NCBI GenBank assembly: GCA_964523295.1
Contig: CAZGAH010000013.1
Coordinates: 4,876 to 68,875 of the forward strand
Source: CAZGAH01 sp964523295
GTDB lineage: Bacteria; Desulfobacterota; Desulfovibrionia; Desulfovibrionales; Desulfovibrionaceae
Reading direction: 5' to 3'
DNA: 64,000 nt
The notes under the pieces were generated by a model, which ran no database searches, was not told where the DNA came from, and worked only from the letters and a program-made list of their open reading frames with translations. This document shows positions 1 to 9,188 of the stretch, in pieces; position 1 is the first letter of the stretch; every line of letters begins with the position of its first letter. Both the position numbers and the translations under genes were made by a program.

Positions 1-2
1 TG

Positions 3-617
3 CAGCACTGGCAGCAGCGTGTGCACGTGCTTGCCGGGCCGCACGGAGCGGGCAAGACCTCCGCGCTGATCCGGATGGCCTTGCAGTTGAAGCACGAGTC
101 GCCGGGGCTGCGCATCTGCGTTGTCAATGCCGGTCAGCACCGGCTGGGCAGCCGGATGGCCCTGAAACAGTACGCGGAGTTGTCCGACCTGGCCTATCGC
201 GAGGCCTGCGATGGCATGACCTGCGCCGCGGTACTGGCGAAGAGTCACGAATTTGACAGAGTGCTTGTGGACTTGCCCGGTCTCGATCGGGGAACGACGC
301 TGCACGAGCAGCTCGAACGGCTGGGAATGGATGCGAACGACGACGTGTGCGTACACCTGGTGCTCTCGCCAGGCTATGCGCCGGCGCAATTGCGGGCATT
401 CGAGGCGCAGTACGCCTCGCCGCGGACTGCGAGCCTGATCTGGACCAAGCTGGACGAGGCTTGCGGGTTCAGCGCCGTGGTGAATACCGCGGCGTCCAGC
501 GGGCTTCCGGTTTCGGCCATGTCGTATGGCTCGGGTTTTTCCGATACGCTGACGCCGGGCAGCCACCTGTTGCTCTGGCGGCTGGTATTCAAACATCGCT
601 TGCCGAACGAGCAGTGA
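3..617 (+). CDS. flhF: Flagellar biosynthesis GTPase FlhF, C-terminal part (gene enters from left edge)
   Basis: This is the C-terminal SRP-type GTPase domain of FlhF, which places and numbers flagella at the cell pole. The frame is open from the first bases, so the start lies outside the window. A P-loop GPHGAGKT lies at 33-56 and a G4-like TKLDE near 445. The G3 position reads DLPG where most SRP GTPases have DTAG. The next genes, flhG and fliA, are the usual partners, which supports the call. The sequence diverges from typical FlhF (altered P-loop interior and G3), so GTP hydrolysis may be weak; that is inference. Confidence 0.85.
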   Translation, partial: QHWQQRVHVLAGPHGAGKTSALIRMALQLKHESPGLRICVVNAGQHRLGSRMALKQYAELSDLAYREACDGMTCAAVLAKSHEFDRVLVDLPGLDRGTTLHEQLERLGMDANDDVCVHLVLSPGYAPAQLRAFEAQYASPRTASLIWTKLDEACGFSAVVNTAASSGLPVSAMSYGSGFSDTLTPGSHLLLWRLVFKHRLPNEQ

Positions 618-703
618 GCGGATAGAGACCAGGGGACGGAACCCGCTGCGGAGAGTACTGCGCGTCGGCAGCGGATTTCGACCTCTGAAGGAGCGCAGCA
701 GTT

Positions 704-1519
704 ATGGCCGATGGGTTTCCCCTTGTCTTTTCGGTAACTTCAGGCAAAGGTGGCGTAGGCAAGACGAACATATCGGTGAATCTGGCCTGCCACCTCAGCC
801 GTATGGGCGAGCGTGTCGTGCTGCTCGACGCGGATCTGGGACTGGCCAACGTGGACGTGATCCTGGGATTGACGCCTAAGCTCAACCTGTTCCATCTTTT
901 TCACGAGGGTATGACCATTGCCGACGTCCTGTGCGATACGCCCTACGGATTCAAGATACTGCCCGCGGCGTCGGGCGTCAGCGAGATGCTGGCTCTGTCT
1001 ACCGGGCAGAAGCTTGATCTGCTCGAATCGATGGACTATCTGGAAGACATGGTTGATTATCTGATCGTGGACACGGGCGCTGGGATCAACGACAATGTGC
1101 TCTATTTCAATCTGGCGGCCCAGGAGCGGCTGGTGGTTATGACGCCCGAGCCGACGTCGTTGACCGACGCGTACGCCCTGATCAAGGTGCTCAAGCTCAA
1201 TCACGGTGTCGAGCATTTCAAGGTGCTCGTGAATATGGCCTCTTCGGCAAAGAATGCCAAAGAGGTCTTTGCCCGGCTGTATCAGGCTTGCGAGCACTTT
1301 CTCGATGGTGTCTCCCTCGACCTGGCCGGATTTGTTCCGTTGGACCCGGCAGTGAAAAAGGCGGTCATCAATCAGACCCCCTTCAGCGTGCTTCAGGCGG
1401 GCGGACCTGCCAGTCTGGCTGTCGGAGAGGTGGCCAAGACTGTCAAAACCTTGCGCGGGGCGCAGAATCTCGATGGAAACATTAAGTTCTTCTGGAAAAA
1501 ACTCCTCTTCCAGCACTGA
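704..1519 (+). CDS. flhG: MinD-like ATPase FlhG (FleN/YlxH)
   Basis: This 271-residue ParA/MinD-family ATPase acts with FlhF to limit flagellar number. It has a deviant Walker A, SGKGGVGKT, at residues 13-21, the switch motif DADLGLANVD at 42-51 and DTGAG at 123-127. The length fits FlhG. No clear Shine-Dalgarno site sits directly before the ATG at 704; GAAGGAGCG lies about 12 bases upstream. The 3' end overlaps fliA by 47 bases, so translation of the two is probably coupled. It follows flhF by 86 bases in the same direction. Confidence 0.93.
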   Translation: MADGFPLVFSVTSGKGGVGKTNISVNLACHLSRMGERVVLLDADLGLANVDVILGLTPKLNLFHLFHEGMTIADVLCDTPYGFKILPAASGVSEMLALSTGQKLDLLESMDYLEDMVDYLIVDTGAGINDNVLYFNLAAQERLVVMTPEPTSLTDAYALIKVLKLNHGVEHFKVLVNMASSAKNAKEVFARLYQACEHFLDGVSLDLAGFVPLDPAVKKAVINQTPFSVLQAGGPASLAVGEVAKTVKTLRGAQNLDGNIKFFWKKLLFQH

Positions 1520-2270
1520 AGTCTGGGATCTGCTCGATTCGGGCGCCAAGACCTGGGAAGAGCTGAGCGCGCGCGAGCGGCAGGCGCTCGTGCGCCATTA
1601 TGCGCCCAAGATCAAATACCTGGCCTTGCGCTTCAAAGCCAGGCTTCCCAAGCACGTGGAGCTGAACGAACTCATCAGCGCCGGAACCCTGGGGCTGATG
1701 GAGGCGTTGGGCAAATTCAAGCCTGAATTCGGATTCAAGTTCGAGACTTTTGCCGAAAACCGCATCAAGGGCGCCATGCTGGACGAGCTGCGGCGTATGG
1801 ACTGGTTCTCCCGCGGTCTTCGCCATCGCGTCCGCACGCTCGAAGACACCATCAAGCGGCTGGAGAACTCGCTGGGACGCAAGCCCAGGGAAGATGAACT
1901 GCAAACCGAGACCGGGCTGAGTGAAAAAGAGGTCCGCGTCGGCCTGGAGGCCCTGCAGAACCAGCTTTGCCTGAGCCTTGACGCCATTCAGGAGACCTTT
2001 TCCACGGAGTTCCAGTCGCATACGGACAACGAGCCCTATCAGGCCACGGCCTTGCAGGAGATCATCGACAAGGTCGCCGGACTGATCGACGAGCTGACTC
2101 CCCGGGAAAAGATGGTCATGTCGCTGTACTACGGCGACGAATTGAACATGAAGGAAGTGGCCGAGGTCATGGGAATTACAGAAGGCCGCGTATCGCAGCT
2201 GCATTCCCATGCCATGTCCCGGTTGCGCAGCAAGTTCGAGACATGCTACGGTGGAGCGGCAGCATTCTGA
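1473..2270 (+). CDS. fliA: RNA polymerase sigma factor for flagellar genes, FliA (sigma-28)
   Basis: This is a 265-residue sigma-70 family protein of the FliA/WhiG type. It directs transcription of late flagellar genes and is normally held by FlgM. Region 2 is seen in ELISAGTLGLMEALGKF, followed by an ENRIKGAMLDELRRMDW block. Region 4 ends in an HTH (ITEGRVSQLHSHAMSRL). The only usable start I see is the ATG at 1473, inside flhG. No GTG or TTG occurs in frame over the next 25 codons, so the 47-base overlap seems real. The N-terminal 12 residues are rich in Ser and not conserved in the family. Confidence 0.93.
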   Translation: METLSSSGKNSSSSTEVWDLLDSGAKTWEELSARERQALVRHYAPKIKYLALRFKARLPKHVELNELISAGTLGLMEALGKFKPEFGFKFETFAENRIKGAMLDELRRMDWFSRGLRHRVRTLEDTIKRLENSLGRKPREDELQTETGLSEKEVRVGLEALQNQLCLSLDAIQETFSTEFQSHTDNEPYQATALQEIIDKVAGLIDELTPREKMVMSLYYGDELNMKEVAEVMGITEGRVSQLHSHAMSRLRSKFETCYGGAAAF

Positions 2271-2625
2271 CAACCGGAGCAGGCGTCCGGCTGGCCTTTC
2301 CGTGCTCTGGTCCGCTGTCTTCCATCCCCTGTATCTGCTGTCGTGGGAGCTGTCTTTGAATGCATTGCCGATGAAACCGCCCGGGGTGGAGCACCGTTGC
2401 GGCGCGGGCGCTGCCTTTCGGCGACGGGCTGTCGCCGGGCAAAACGGAGCATGATATGGTCCGGACCTTCGGCGCCCTTCTCCTGATTACGCAGCCTGTC
2501 GGCATCATGCCTTTCGTTCCGTATCGTATGTCCTGCCGCCCGCACGATGCGGGGCTGCACTCCGATTTTCGCGTCCAGACAGGAGCCGGCCGCGGTCTGC
2601 TGTCTGTCGGTTCGCAGGGAGCGTC
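2271..2625 (+). other. Gene-free stretch between fliA and the FliL-like gene
   Basis: There are 355 bases with short open frames on both strands, but none has a ribosome-binding site or recognisable product. I see no tRNA-like fold and no clear terminator. The stretch may hold the leader of the fliL-like transcript: GGAG occurs about 5 bases before the ATG at 2626. Confidence 0.5.
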
Positions 2626-3339
2626 ATGCTGCTGCTCGTAGACGACGACTCGTCCCCCCTGGGAGCGGCGAGCAAAGAAAAGGCGCTGCTCGACACCGAA
2701 GAACTGCGCGAGACGGAAGTCATCCTGGACAAGGACAAGGTCGAGCTGGACCTGGATGACGCGCCGTTTCTCGAAGACGAAGAGGAAGAGGAGGAGCAGC
2801 CTCAGGAGGAGGCCTCGGCAATCGCCGAGCCGATGACCGAGGCGCACGAGTCGAAGCTCAAGGAACTGCTGCGCAACAAGAAGGTTCTGGCCCTTGGCGG
2901 CGCCGGTCTTTTCGTTGTGGTGGCCCTGATTCTGACCCTGCTGTTGTTGCCGAAGTCCGAACCGAAGCCGGAAGAACCGCCCCCGGTCGCCGAGGAAGCC
3001 GCACCCAAGCCTCCGCCCAAGCCCGTGGATCCGGACGTGTATACTATCAGCTTCGAACCGTTTTGGGTCGAACAGACCGGGAGTGATGGCCGGCTGCGGC
3101 TCGTGGTTTGCAAGTTTTCGACAACGACGACCAACAAGGGCATGGAGTACGAGATACGCAACAAAATTGTTGTCCTGCGTGACGCAATTTATTATTATCT
3201 TAAAAATAAAAGTCTCGTTTTCCTGACAGAGAAAGCCAATGTCGATACGATGAAAAAAGACATCCTGGCCGTGCTCAATCAGTATCTGGAAACGGATCAG
3301 CTCACGGACCTGCTTATCGAGGAGTATCTGGTGAAGTAG
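2626..3339 (+). CDS. fliL: FliL-like flagellar basal body-associated membrane protein
   Basis: This 237-residue single-pass inner membrane protein fits the FliL family, which surrounds the stator and helps motor output. A cytoplasmic segment of about 85 residues has a run of acidic residues near 49-58. It is followed by a membrane span at about 87-109, a Pro/Lys-rich linker and a periplasmic FliL domain. That domain ends with the typical acidic C-terminus (TDLLIEEYLVK). The acidic N-terminal extension is much longer than in classical FliL (about 160 residues in total). It follows fliA in a flagellar context. The ATG at 2626 has a GGAG 5 bases upstream. Confidence 0.75.
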   Translation: MLLLVDDDSSPLGAASKEKALLDTEELRETEVILDKDKVELDLDDAPFLEDEEEEEEQPQEEASAIAEPMTEAHESKLKELLRNKKVLALGGAGLFVVVALILTLLLLPKSEPKPEEPPPVAEEAAPKPPPKPVDPDVYTISFEPFWVEQTGSDGRLRLVVCKFSTTTTNKGMEYEIRNKIVVLRDAIYYYLKNKSLVFLTEKANVDTMKKDILAVLNQYLETDQLTDLLIEEYLVK

Positions 3340-3651
3340 ATGTCCATCAATCTCGCCATCTCTCAACTACCGCTCGTCGGCGAGATATCCACGGCCATGC
3401 AGAATCAGCCGGAGGCCCAGCAGGCAGCGGCTCAGGTTCAGGCTGTGGAAGCGCAGAAGCATGATCGCGAGCAGGTGTCCAAGACCGAGGCGCAGGACTC
3501 CTCGTCGCCGGTTTCGGTCCAGACCCGCCAGGGCGGAGCGGGGGGGCAGGATGCTCAATCGAAGCGTCAGAAAAAGTCGAATCCGGAGGAGGCGCACGAC
3601 GAGCCCCACGCGTCGCCCTGGGCCGGAAATATCATCGATGTCAAGATTTGA
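3340..3651 (+). CDS. Small hydrophilic protein of the flagellar cluster, unknown function
   Basis: This 103-residue protein begins on the base after the fliL-like stop codon, so it is almost certainly co-translated. It is rich in Gln, Ala, Lys and Ser, with no signal peptide or membrane span, and is probably disordered in its central half. The C-terminal end (WAGNIIDVKI) looks more ordered. I do not recognise the family. Its position between fliL-like and the membrane coiled-coil gene suggests a flagellar or chemosensory accessory role; that is inference from context only. Confidence 0.6.
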   Translation: MSINLAISQLPLVGEISTAMQNQPEAQQAAAQVQAVEAQKHDREQVSKTEAQDSSSPVSVQTRQGGAGGQDAQSKRQKKSNPEEAHDEPHASPWAGNIIDVKI

Positions 3652-3771
3652 GCCAGGACGGATTCTGCGCTATGGCTCCAGGCCTGCGCCGTCGGAAAAC
3701 CGGCGCTGCGCTGACGGCGGATGCGTCGGCCTGCTCTTTCCTCTGACACCCCTTGACCGAGGTCGAATCGC

Positions 3772-4158
3772 ATGTCGTTGTGGCTGCTCTTGTTGCTGAC
3801 GTTGGCCGAACTGGTCCTGCTCGTCGTGGTTGTCGTCTTCTATTTCCGGCTCAAGCGCTCGGAAAGTCTGCTCAAGCTCCTGCAGCAACGCCACGAGGAG
3901 CTGGAACAGGAGCTTGTCGCCAGCTTCGAGGATCGGCAGCGCGAGCTGGGGAAGCTGGAGGGGCGGCTGGGCGAACGCGCCGAGGAACTCCGGGAGCTTA
4001 TCGAACGCGCCGAAAAGCTTGCCCGAAAACCCGAATCCAAACGTCAGACCGTGCTCGATGGTCGAAAACGGGGCATGTCGGTCAGCTCGCTGGCCCAGAC
4101 CACAGGACTCTCGGTCGACGAGGTGGAGCTTATGCTCCTGGAAGGAGGGCGGACCTGA
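3772..4158 (+). CDS. Membrane-anchored coiled-coil protein (DUF2802-like)
   Basis: The protein has 128 residues: an N-terminal membrane anchor at about 2-24, a long charged coiled coil at about 30-90, and a short C-terminal helix-turn-helix-like end (VSSLAQTTGLSVDEVELML). The layout resembles DUF2802 proteins found next to flagellar/chemotaxis genes; I assign this from layout, not from a search. The stop codon overlaps the probable CTG start of the glycosyltransferase gene (CTGA). Confidence 0.65.
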   Translation: MSLWLLLLLTLAELVLLVVVVVFYFRLKRSESLLKLLQQRHEELEQELVASFEDRQRELGKLEGRLGERAEELRELIERAEKLARKPESKRQTVLDGRKRGMSVSSLAQTTGLSVDEVELMLLEGGRT

Positions 4159-5234
4159 GCTGTCGCGTACGCCATACCCAAGACCGGAGGCAGCCCTTTC
4201 TCTCCGTTGTGATCCGGGCTTTCAATCAGGCACAATTCATCGGCGACGCCATTGAGAGTTGCCTGGCGCAACGCTATCCCCATTTCGAAATCGTCATCGC
4301 CGACGATTGCTCGGGCGACGATACCGAGGCCGCAGTACGGCGGTACCAGGACAGCCGGATACGCTATTTCAGGAACGAGACGAATCTGGGACGGGTCGGC
4401 AACAAGCGGCGCGCGCTGTCCAGCTATGCCACGGGCGACTGGTGCCTGTTTCTGGATGCGGACGACTATCTCTGCGACCCCGATTTCTTTCAGGATGCGG
4501 TCGGACTCATTGCCGGGCACGAGGATATAGTCATTGTGACCGGCGGACATTCTATCCGATACGGCGACGAGCTTCGGCAGAGGAATATGCCGTATCAGTC
4601 GGGCATCCTGTCGGGTCTGGAGGTGTTTTACGAGTGGCGCAAACACTCCTTCATCCACTCCTCGGCTCTGTATAACCGGCAATTGGCCCTGGATATCGAT
4701 TTTTACCGGATATACTGCATCGGCTCCGATACCGAATCCTTTCTGCGGCTGTGCCTGCATGGCAAGGTAGCCGTACTGCCCGGGCTGGTTGCCGTCTGGC
4801 GCATTCATGGCAACAATTGCACGCAGGCCATTGACTTCGAAAAGAATATTGTCGAACCGCTCCAGGTCTACGCCTCGGCCGCGGACTACGCGCTGCGGCA
4901 GGGGCAGCCGCAGGCTGCCGTGGAGGCCTGGAGGCGCCGGTCGGTGGTCAAATTTCTCGATGATTTTCTCGGAACGCTGCTGTTGTTCGATCCGAAGACT
5001 CAGCCGGGCATCGCGCCCGCGCAGCGAGACGATACGCTGCGTGCCCTGCACCGCCTGCTCTTGGAAAGAATCGCCGCGAACGCCATTTTTACGCGGCCCT
5101 ATCTCAGGCTCTGCCTTTTCACGCTGTTACGACCGACTCTGTACAAAGCGCTGTTTATGCTGAAGCGGCGACTTACCCGGGCCACGGTCTCATTCCTTCG
5201 GAACCAGACCGATTCTTTTCGTCCGCGATCCTGA
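4155..5234 (+). CDS. Family 2 glycosyltransferase
   Basis: This is a GT-A fold glycosyltransferase of about 359 residues. It transfers a sugar from a nucleotide donor, perhaps onto flagellin or a surface glycan. The nucleotide-binding start SVVIRAFNQAQFIGDAI is followed by DDCSGDD and the metal-binding DADDY. No ATG, GTG or TTG fits the domain start except far inside the upstream gene. A CTG at 4155 forms a CTGA overlap with the previous stop and has GGAGGG 5-6 bases upstream, so I take CTG as the start. The reading frame is open further upstream, so a TTG at 3753 is formally possible but would overlap the whole DUF2802-like gene. The acceptor is unknown. Confidence 0.82.
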   Translation: MSCRVRHTQDRRQPFLSVVIRAFNQAQFIGDAIESCLAQRYPHFEIVIADDCSGDDTEAAVRRYQDSRIRYFRNETNLGRVGNKRRALSSYATGDWCLFLDADDYLCDPDFFQDAVGLIAGHEDIVIVTGGHSIRYGDELRQRNMPYQSGILSGLEVFYEWRKHSFIHSSALYNRQLALDIDFYRIYCIGSDTESFLRLCLHGKVAVLPGLVAVWRIHGNNCTQAIDFEKNIVEPLQVYASAADYALRQGQPQAAVEAWRRRSVVKFLDDFLGTLLLFDPKTQPGIAPAQRDDTLRALHRLLLERIAANAIFTRPYLRLCLFTLLRPTLYKALFMLKRRLTRATVSFLRNQTDSFRPRS

Positions 5235-5271
5235 CTCTGCGGAATCTCGCGCACGCATAAGGAGTATGACA

Positions 5272-6735
5272 ATGGATTCGTCGGCATTTCTTCACGTAGC
5301 CCAGGCGGACACTCCGCTCGGCGTGTTGTCGAGTATGGCCAATCGGCACGGGCTCATTTGCGGCGCAACCGGCACGGGCAAGACGGTGACACTGCGGGTA
5401 CTGGCCGAGGCCTTCAGCCAGATCGGCGTGCCCGTTTGTCTGGCCGACGTCAAAGGGGATCTGGCTTCGCTGTGTCAGCCCGGCGACGGCGACGAAAGAT
5501 GCCAGGAGCGCGCGCGTCGTCTTGGTTTGCAGGATTACGCGCCGGCGGGCTTTCCGGTCACCTTTTGGGATGTCTGGGGCGAAAGGGGGCATCCGGTCCG
5601 GACCACGGTCTCGGAGATGGGGCCCTTGCTCATGAGCCGGCTGCTGCGACTCAACGAAACGCAGGGCGGCGTCTTGCACCTGGCGTTCCGCGTGGCCGAT
5701 GACGAGGGGTTGTTGCTGCTCGATCTGAAGGACCTGCGGGCCATGATCACGCACGTGGGCGAGCGGGCTCAGGAATTGCGCACGCGCTATGGCAACGTCT
5801 CTCCTGCCAGCGTGGGCGCCATTCAGCGCCAGTTGCTGGAGTTCGAGGCCCAGGGTGCGGAGCGGCTGTTCGGAGAGCCGGCGTTGCAACTGGAGGACAT
5901 GTTGCAGACGGCGTCCGATGGCCGCGGGATGATCAATATCCTTGTCGCCGACCGGCTCATGCAGTCCCCCCGCACCTACGCCACGCTGTTGTTATGGATG
6001 CTCTCCGAACTGTTCGAGAATCTTCCCGAGGTCGGAGACCTGGAAAAGCCGCGTCTGGTATTCTTTTTTGACGAGGCGCATCTGTTCTTCGACGATACGC
6101 CCGGGGTGCTCGTCGACAAGTTCGAACAGGTCTGCCGGCTCATTCGCTCCAAGGGCGTGGGGGTCTATTGCATCACGCAGTCGCCATCGGATTTGCCGGA
6201 AACGGTGCTCGGGCAGCTGGGAAACCGCGTGCAACATGCCTTGCGCGCCTATACGCCCCGGGAACAGAAGCAGGTACGGGCGGCCGCGGATTCCTTTCGG
6301 CCCAATCCTCATTTCGATACGGCGCAGGCCATGCTGGGCCTGGGAACGGGGGAAGCGCTGGTCTCGTTTCTAGACGCCGGCGGAGCGCCTGGTGTGGTGG
6401 AGCGGGCGATGATTCTGCCACCGCGCAGCCGTCTCAACGTGCTGACGGAGGCGGAGCGCCGGCTGATCATGCAGCAATCCTTAGTCGCCGGCTATTACGA
6501 GCGCGCGGTGGATCGAGAATCGGCCTATGAGATTCTGAGCGCGCGGCAGCAGGCGGCCGCTTCGGCTGCCCTGCGACAGGAGGCGCAGCCTGAGCGCATG
6601 CCCTCGCGCTACCGCGGCAGCGGAGGCACGGGGCAGTCGATGGTGGAGGCCTTTGCCAAAAGCGCGCTCCGTTCGATCGGCGCAGACATTGGCCGACGCG
6701 TGGTCCGGGGAATTCTGGGTTCGCTGCTTAAATAA
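5272..6735 (+). CDS. HerA-like ATPase (DUF853 family)
   Basis: This 487-residue FtsK/HerA-superfamily ATPase resembles the YjgR/DUF853 group, whose cellular role is poorly known. Walker A GATGTGKT lies at residues 31-38 and Walker B VFFFDEAH has its acidic pair near 267-268. A sensor-like GVYCITQSP follows, then an arginine-rich C-terminus. There is no nuclease domain and no partner nuclease gene nearby, unlike HerA-NurA pairs. Two ATGs are possible (5266, 5272); the second sits 7 bases after GGAG and is preferred. It stands alone between the glycosyltransferase and the kinase-like gene. Confidence 0.88.
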   Translation: MDSSAFLHVAQADTPLGVLSSMANRHGLICGATGTGKTVTLRVLAEAFSQIGVPVCLADVKGDLASLCQPGDGDERCQERARRLGLQDYAPAGFPVTFWDVWGERGHPVRTTVSEMGPLLMSRLLRLNETQGGVLHLAFRVADDEGLLLLDLKDLRAMITHVGERAQELRTRYGNVSPASVGAIQRQLLEFEAQGAERLFGEPALQLEDMLQTASDGRGMINILVADRLMQSPRTYATLLLWMLSELFENLPEVGDLEKPRLVFFFDEAHLFFDDTPGVLVDKFEQVCRLIRSKGVGVYCITQSPSDLPETVLGQLGNRVQHALRAYTPREQKQVRAAADSFRPNPHFDTAQAMLGLGTGEALVSFLDAGGAPGVVERAMILPPRSRLNVLTEAERRLIMQQSLVAGYYERAVDRESAYEILSARQQAAASAALRQEAQPERMPSRYRGSGGTGQSMVEAFAKSALRSIGADIGRRVVRGILGSLLK

Positions 6736-6873
6736 ATGCAGCCATGAGGCGATGACGACGTCACGGTGCAAAGGGTTATCCGAGCGGGGTGGGGCTTTGA
6801 AATTGTTACGGAAAGAATGCGCTTGTAACCGGACTGCGAGGAGCGTACAAAGGCAATCCGGTAGAGGAGCGAT

Positions 6874-7946
6874 GTGCGGGGGGATACCATCCGGGGTCTC
6901 TACGCGCAGGGAACGACCGTCCGCAACACGGGAAAAGCCTGCATGTACGGCAGATACTTGGGATATCTCGATCATGACGATCCGTTGTATGCCTATCTGC
7001 TGGGAAGCATCTGCCCGCAGCTCGGCGTACAGGACGCTACATTGCGCTTTCGGGTTTTCAGGTTGAGCGAATCGAACACCGTTTATGTCTATGAAGAAAA
7101 ATTCTGTCGCTTCAGTCTGGTAGGAAAGTTTTATACCGGTCGGCGCGGACTGAATGCCAGCCAGGCGCCGCAGTCCGCCGAGCACGAATACCGCAACCTC
7201 TGCTACGCGCGTGATCTGGGTTTCACGACGCCACGGCACTACGTCGTCAAGCCGCTGGGCTACAATCCGGCCCTGAACAATCTGCTGGTGCTCGAGTATC
7301 TGAGTGGACAGCCGCTGAGCGGAATCCTCGACGCAGCGCTGTATCAGGGGCAGACAGAGCGATTGTATAGCAAGCTGACCCGGCTTGCACATTTCATGAC
7401 CTCGCTGCACAACCGCTCGGCAATGCATCTTCGCGTCGATTTCGACCGCAATCTCGAATACTTTGGCCGCGTATTGACGTATCTTGGCCGGTACGGCAAA
7501 CTGCGTCAGGAGCAGATCGAGGACTTTTTGCACCTGGGACGCCGCTGGCGGGAACGGCCGGCCATGTGGGAGGACTGTCAGGTCATTGTCCATGGCGACG
7601 CGACGCCGTCCAATTTTCTGTTCAGCCCGGAGCGCAAGGTCATGGCCATTGACCTGGAAAGGATGTCCGCCAACGACCGCGCCTACGATGTGGGCAGGCT
7701 GTGCGCCGAGCTGAAGCATTTCTTTTTCCGGGCTACGGGGTCCAGGTACGCGGGCGAGCCGTATATCGGACATTTTCTCTGGGAGTATTCCCGGCATTTC
7801 CCGGATCGGGAGGCAACGTTCAAGTCTTTGGTCAAGCGGATTCCCTNNNNNNNNNNAATCTGCTTCGGATAGCGCGCAATCCCTGGGTCGACGACGCCTA
7901 TCGCAGCCGCTTGATCCGCGAGGCGAAAAACAATCTGAGGGCATGA
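6874..7946 (+). CDS. Aminoglycoside/choline-kinase-like phosphotransferase (interrupted by an assembly gap)
   Basis: This is an APH-fold small-molecule kinase. The catalytic loop HGDATPSN (His240 to Asn247) and the metal-binding Asp in AIDLE (about 260) are present. An N-terminal lobe carries FSLVGKFYTG. Ten N bases at 7847-7856 break the frame. After the gap the coding continues in a different frame (NLLRIARNPWVDDAYRSRL) to a TGA at 7944-7946, so the gap size is not exact. The start could be GTG 6874 (GAGGAG upstream) or ATG 6943. The stop overlaps the HAD gene start (ATGA), so a kinase and a phosphatase are co-translated. The substrate is unknown. Confidence 0.8.
7847..7856. other. Assembly gap (10 N)
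   Basis: Ten N bases lie inside the APH-like kinase gene. The coding frame differs on the two sides, so the true length is not 10. Confidence 0.99.
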
Positions 7947-8689
7947 TCATGAAATTCAAGGGGATCATCTTCGATATCAACGGTACGCTCGTGGATATCT
8001 GGACCGACGAGGGCAATGAGCAAATTTACCGCAGTATCAGTCAGTTTTTGAAGTTCCAGGGCATCCGGATGCACCGTCAGGACGTGCGCGACGAGTATTA
8101 CCGGCTCATGTCGGCACAGAAGAAGGCCAGCGGCGAGGAGTTTCCGGAGTTCGACGCGGTCGGTCTCTGGAGGTCGCTGCTCGAGACGAGGATGCCGGAA
8201 ACCTGCCCGATAGCCAAACAAAAATTACGGCTGTTGCCGCAGATTCTGGCCGAGATGTACCGGGCGATTTCCCTGAATCGGTTGCAGCTCTTCCCGCAGG
8301 TGCAGGAAATCGTGAAGGAACTGGCCGGGGAGTACGCCCTGGCCGTGGTGTCGGACGCCCAGAGCGCCTGGGCGCTGCCGGAGATGCGCACCCTGGGAAT
8401 AGCCGGGTATTTCAATCCCATCGTCGTCTCCGGAGACTACGGCTACAGAAAGCCTGACGAGCGGCTCTTCCGGATGGCCCTGGCCGGGTTGAAACTCGAG
8501 CCCTCGGAAGTCCTGTTCGTCGGTAACGACGTGTACCGCGACATTTACGGCGCCAAACGCCTGGGCATGAAAACCGTATTCTTTTCCTCAAATTCCGGAC
8601 AGAAAAGCATGGACGGCGTCGAGCCGGACTACATCATCTACGCTTTTTCCGAATTCCGCCGCGCGCTGGCCTTTCTGGAAGGTCGTTGA
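7943..8689 (+). CDS. HAD-superfamily hydrolase with altered motif I
   Basis: This 248-residue haloacid dehalogenase-fold protein has a helical cap, as in small phosphatases. The nucleophile motif reads FDINGTLVD, so Asp11 is present but the usual second Asp is Asn13. Motif II is VVSD, the Lys is in GYRKPDERLF, and the acidic motif is VGNDVYRD. The Asn change removes the general acid/base used by HAD phosphatases and may mean another reaction or low activity. It starts inside the stop of the kinase-like gene (ATGA), so the two products probably act on the same compound or pathway. A second ATG lies at 7949. Confidence 0.88.
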   Translation: MIMKFKGIIFDINGTLVDIWTDEGNEQIYRSISQFLKFQGIRMHRQDVRDEYYRLMSAQKKASGEEFPEFDAVGLWRSLLETRMPETCPIAKQKLRLLPQILAEMYRAISLNRLQLFPQVQEIVKELAGEYALAVVSDAQSAWALPEMRTLGIAGYFNPIVVSGDYGYRKPDERLFRMALAGLKLEPSEVLFVGNDVYRDIYGAKRLGMKTVFFSSNSGQKSMDGVEPDYIIYAFSEFRRALAFLEGR

Positions 8690-8818
8690 CCGGAGCGTCC
8701 GCCTGTCTGTCGGGCAGCACGCCTGGTTGACGCGGGTCTTTGGACAGGAATTTTGCCCGGCCGTGAGCATGTGCCCACGGTTGCGGCCTGGTCGGACACT
8801 GGAGCAAAGGAGCGAGGC

Positions 8819-9106
8819 ATGAAAAATGGTATCATCGCGTTGACGGTAGCCGGAGCGTTGTTTGTCGGGGTGCAGTTGCTGAGCGCATCCGGAGACATCG
8901 GCGCAACCCTCGTCAAGACCTGCGGTCGCTGCCATCCGGCTGCCAGGGTCTGTTCGGCCCTGGGGAGTAAGGACAAGGCCGGGTGGGAAAGTACGATCAA
9001 GCGCATGCAGGAGAAGGGCGCCGCGCTCGATGCGCAACAGAGCGGCGAGGCGGCGGAGTATCTGGCCGGGTTGAAGGCCGGCACCGGCGCCGTATGCGGT
9101 AAATAA
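8819..9106 (+). CDS. Small periplasmic c-type cytochrome (one heme)
   Basis: This 95-residue protein has a cleavable signal peptide (MKNGIIALTVAGALFVGVQL) and one heme-binding CGRCH at residues 35-39. It therefore needs the Sec route and cytochrome c maturation. Two extra Cys (in ARVCSAL and the C-terminal AVCGK) could form a disulfide. It is a likely soluble electron carrier. The start at 8819 has AAGGAG upstream. No redox partner is next to it. Confidence 0.8.
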   Translation: MKNGIIALTVAGALFVGVQLLSASGDIGATLVKTCGRCHPAARVCSALGSKDKAGWESTIKRMQEKGAALDAQQSGEAAEYLAGLKAGTGAVCGK

Positions 9107-9109
9107 TGC

Positions 9110-9183
9110 GCGGGTGGACCGGTCCGGGGGCGATGCGGTCTTTGTCTGCGCTGTTCGATGTCGCTCAGGACCGGTCTGCCCGC
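9110..9183. terminator. Large inverted repeat between convergent genes
   Basis: The arms 9110-9125 and 9168-9183 pair at 14 of 16 positions, and each contains ACCGGT. It lies just between the stop codons of the cytochrome (plus) and the secreted Pro/Tyr-rich protein (minus), so it may end transcription from both sides. There is no T-tract. Confidence 0.45.
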
Positions 9184-9188
9184 CGGCG

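Noticed and set aside
5266..5271. Earlier ATG for the HerA-like ATPase
   Set aside because: Only 1 base after GGAG; the ATG at 5272 has better spacing.
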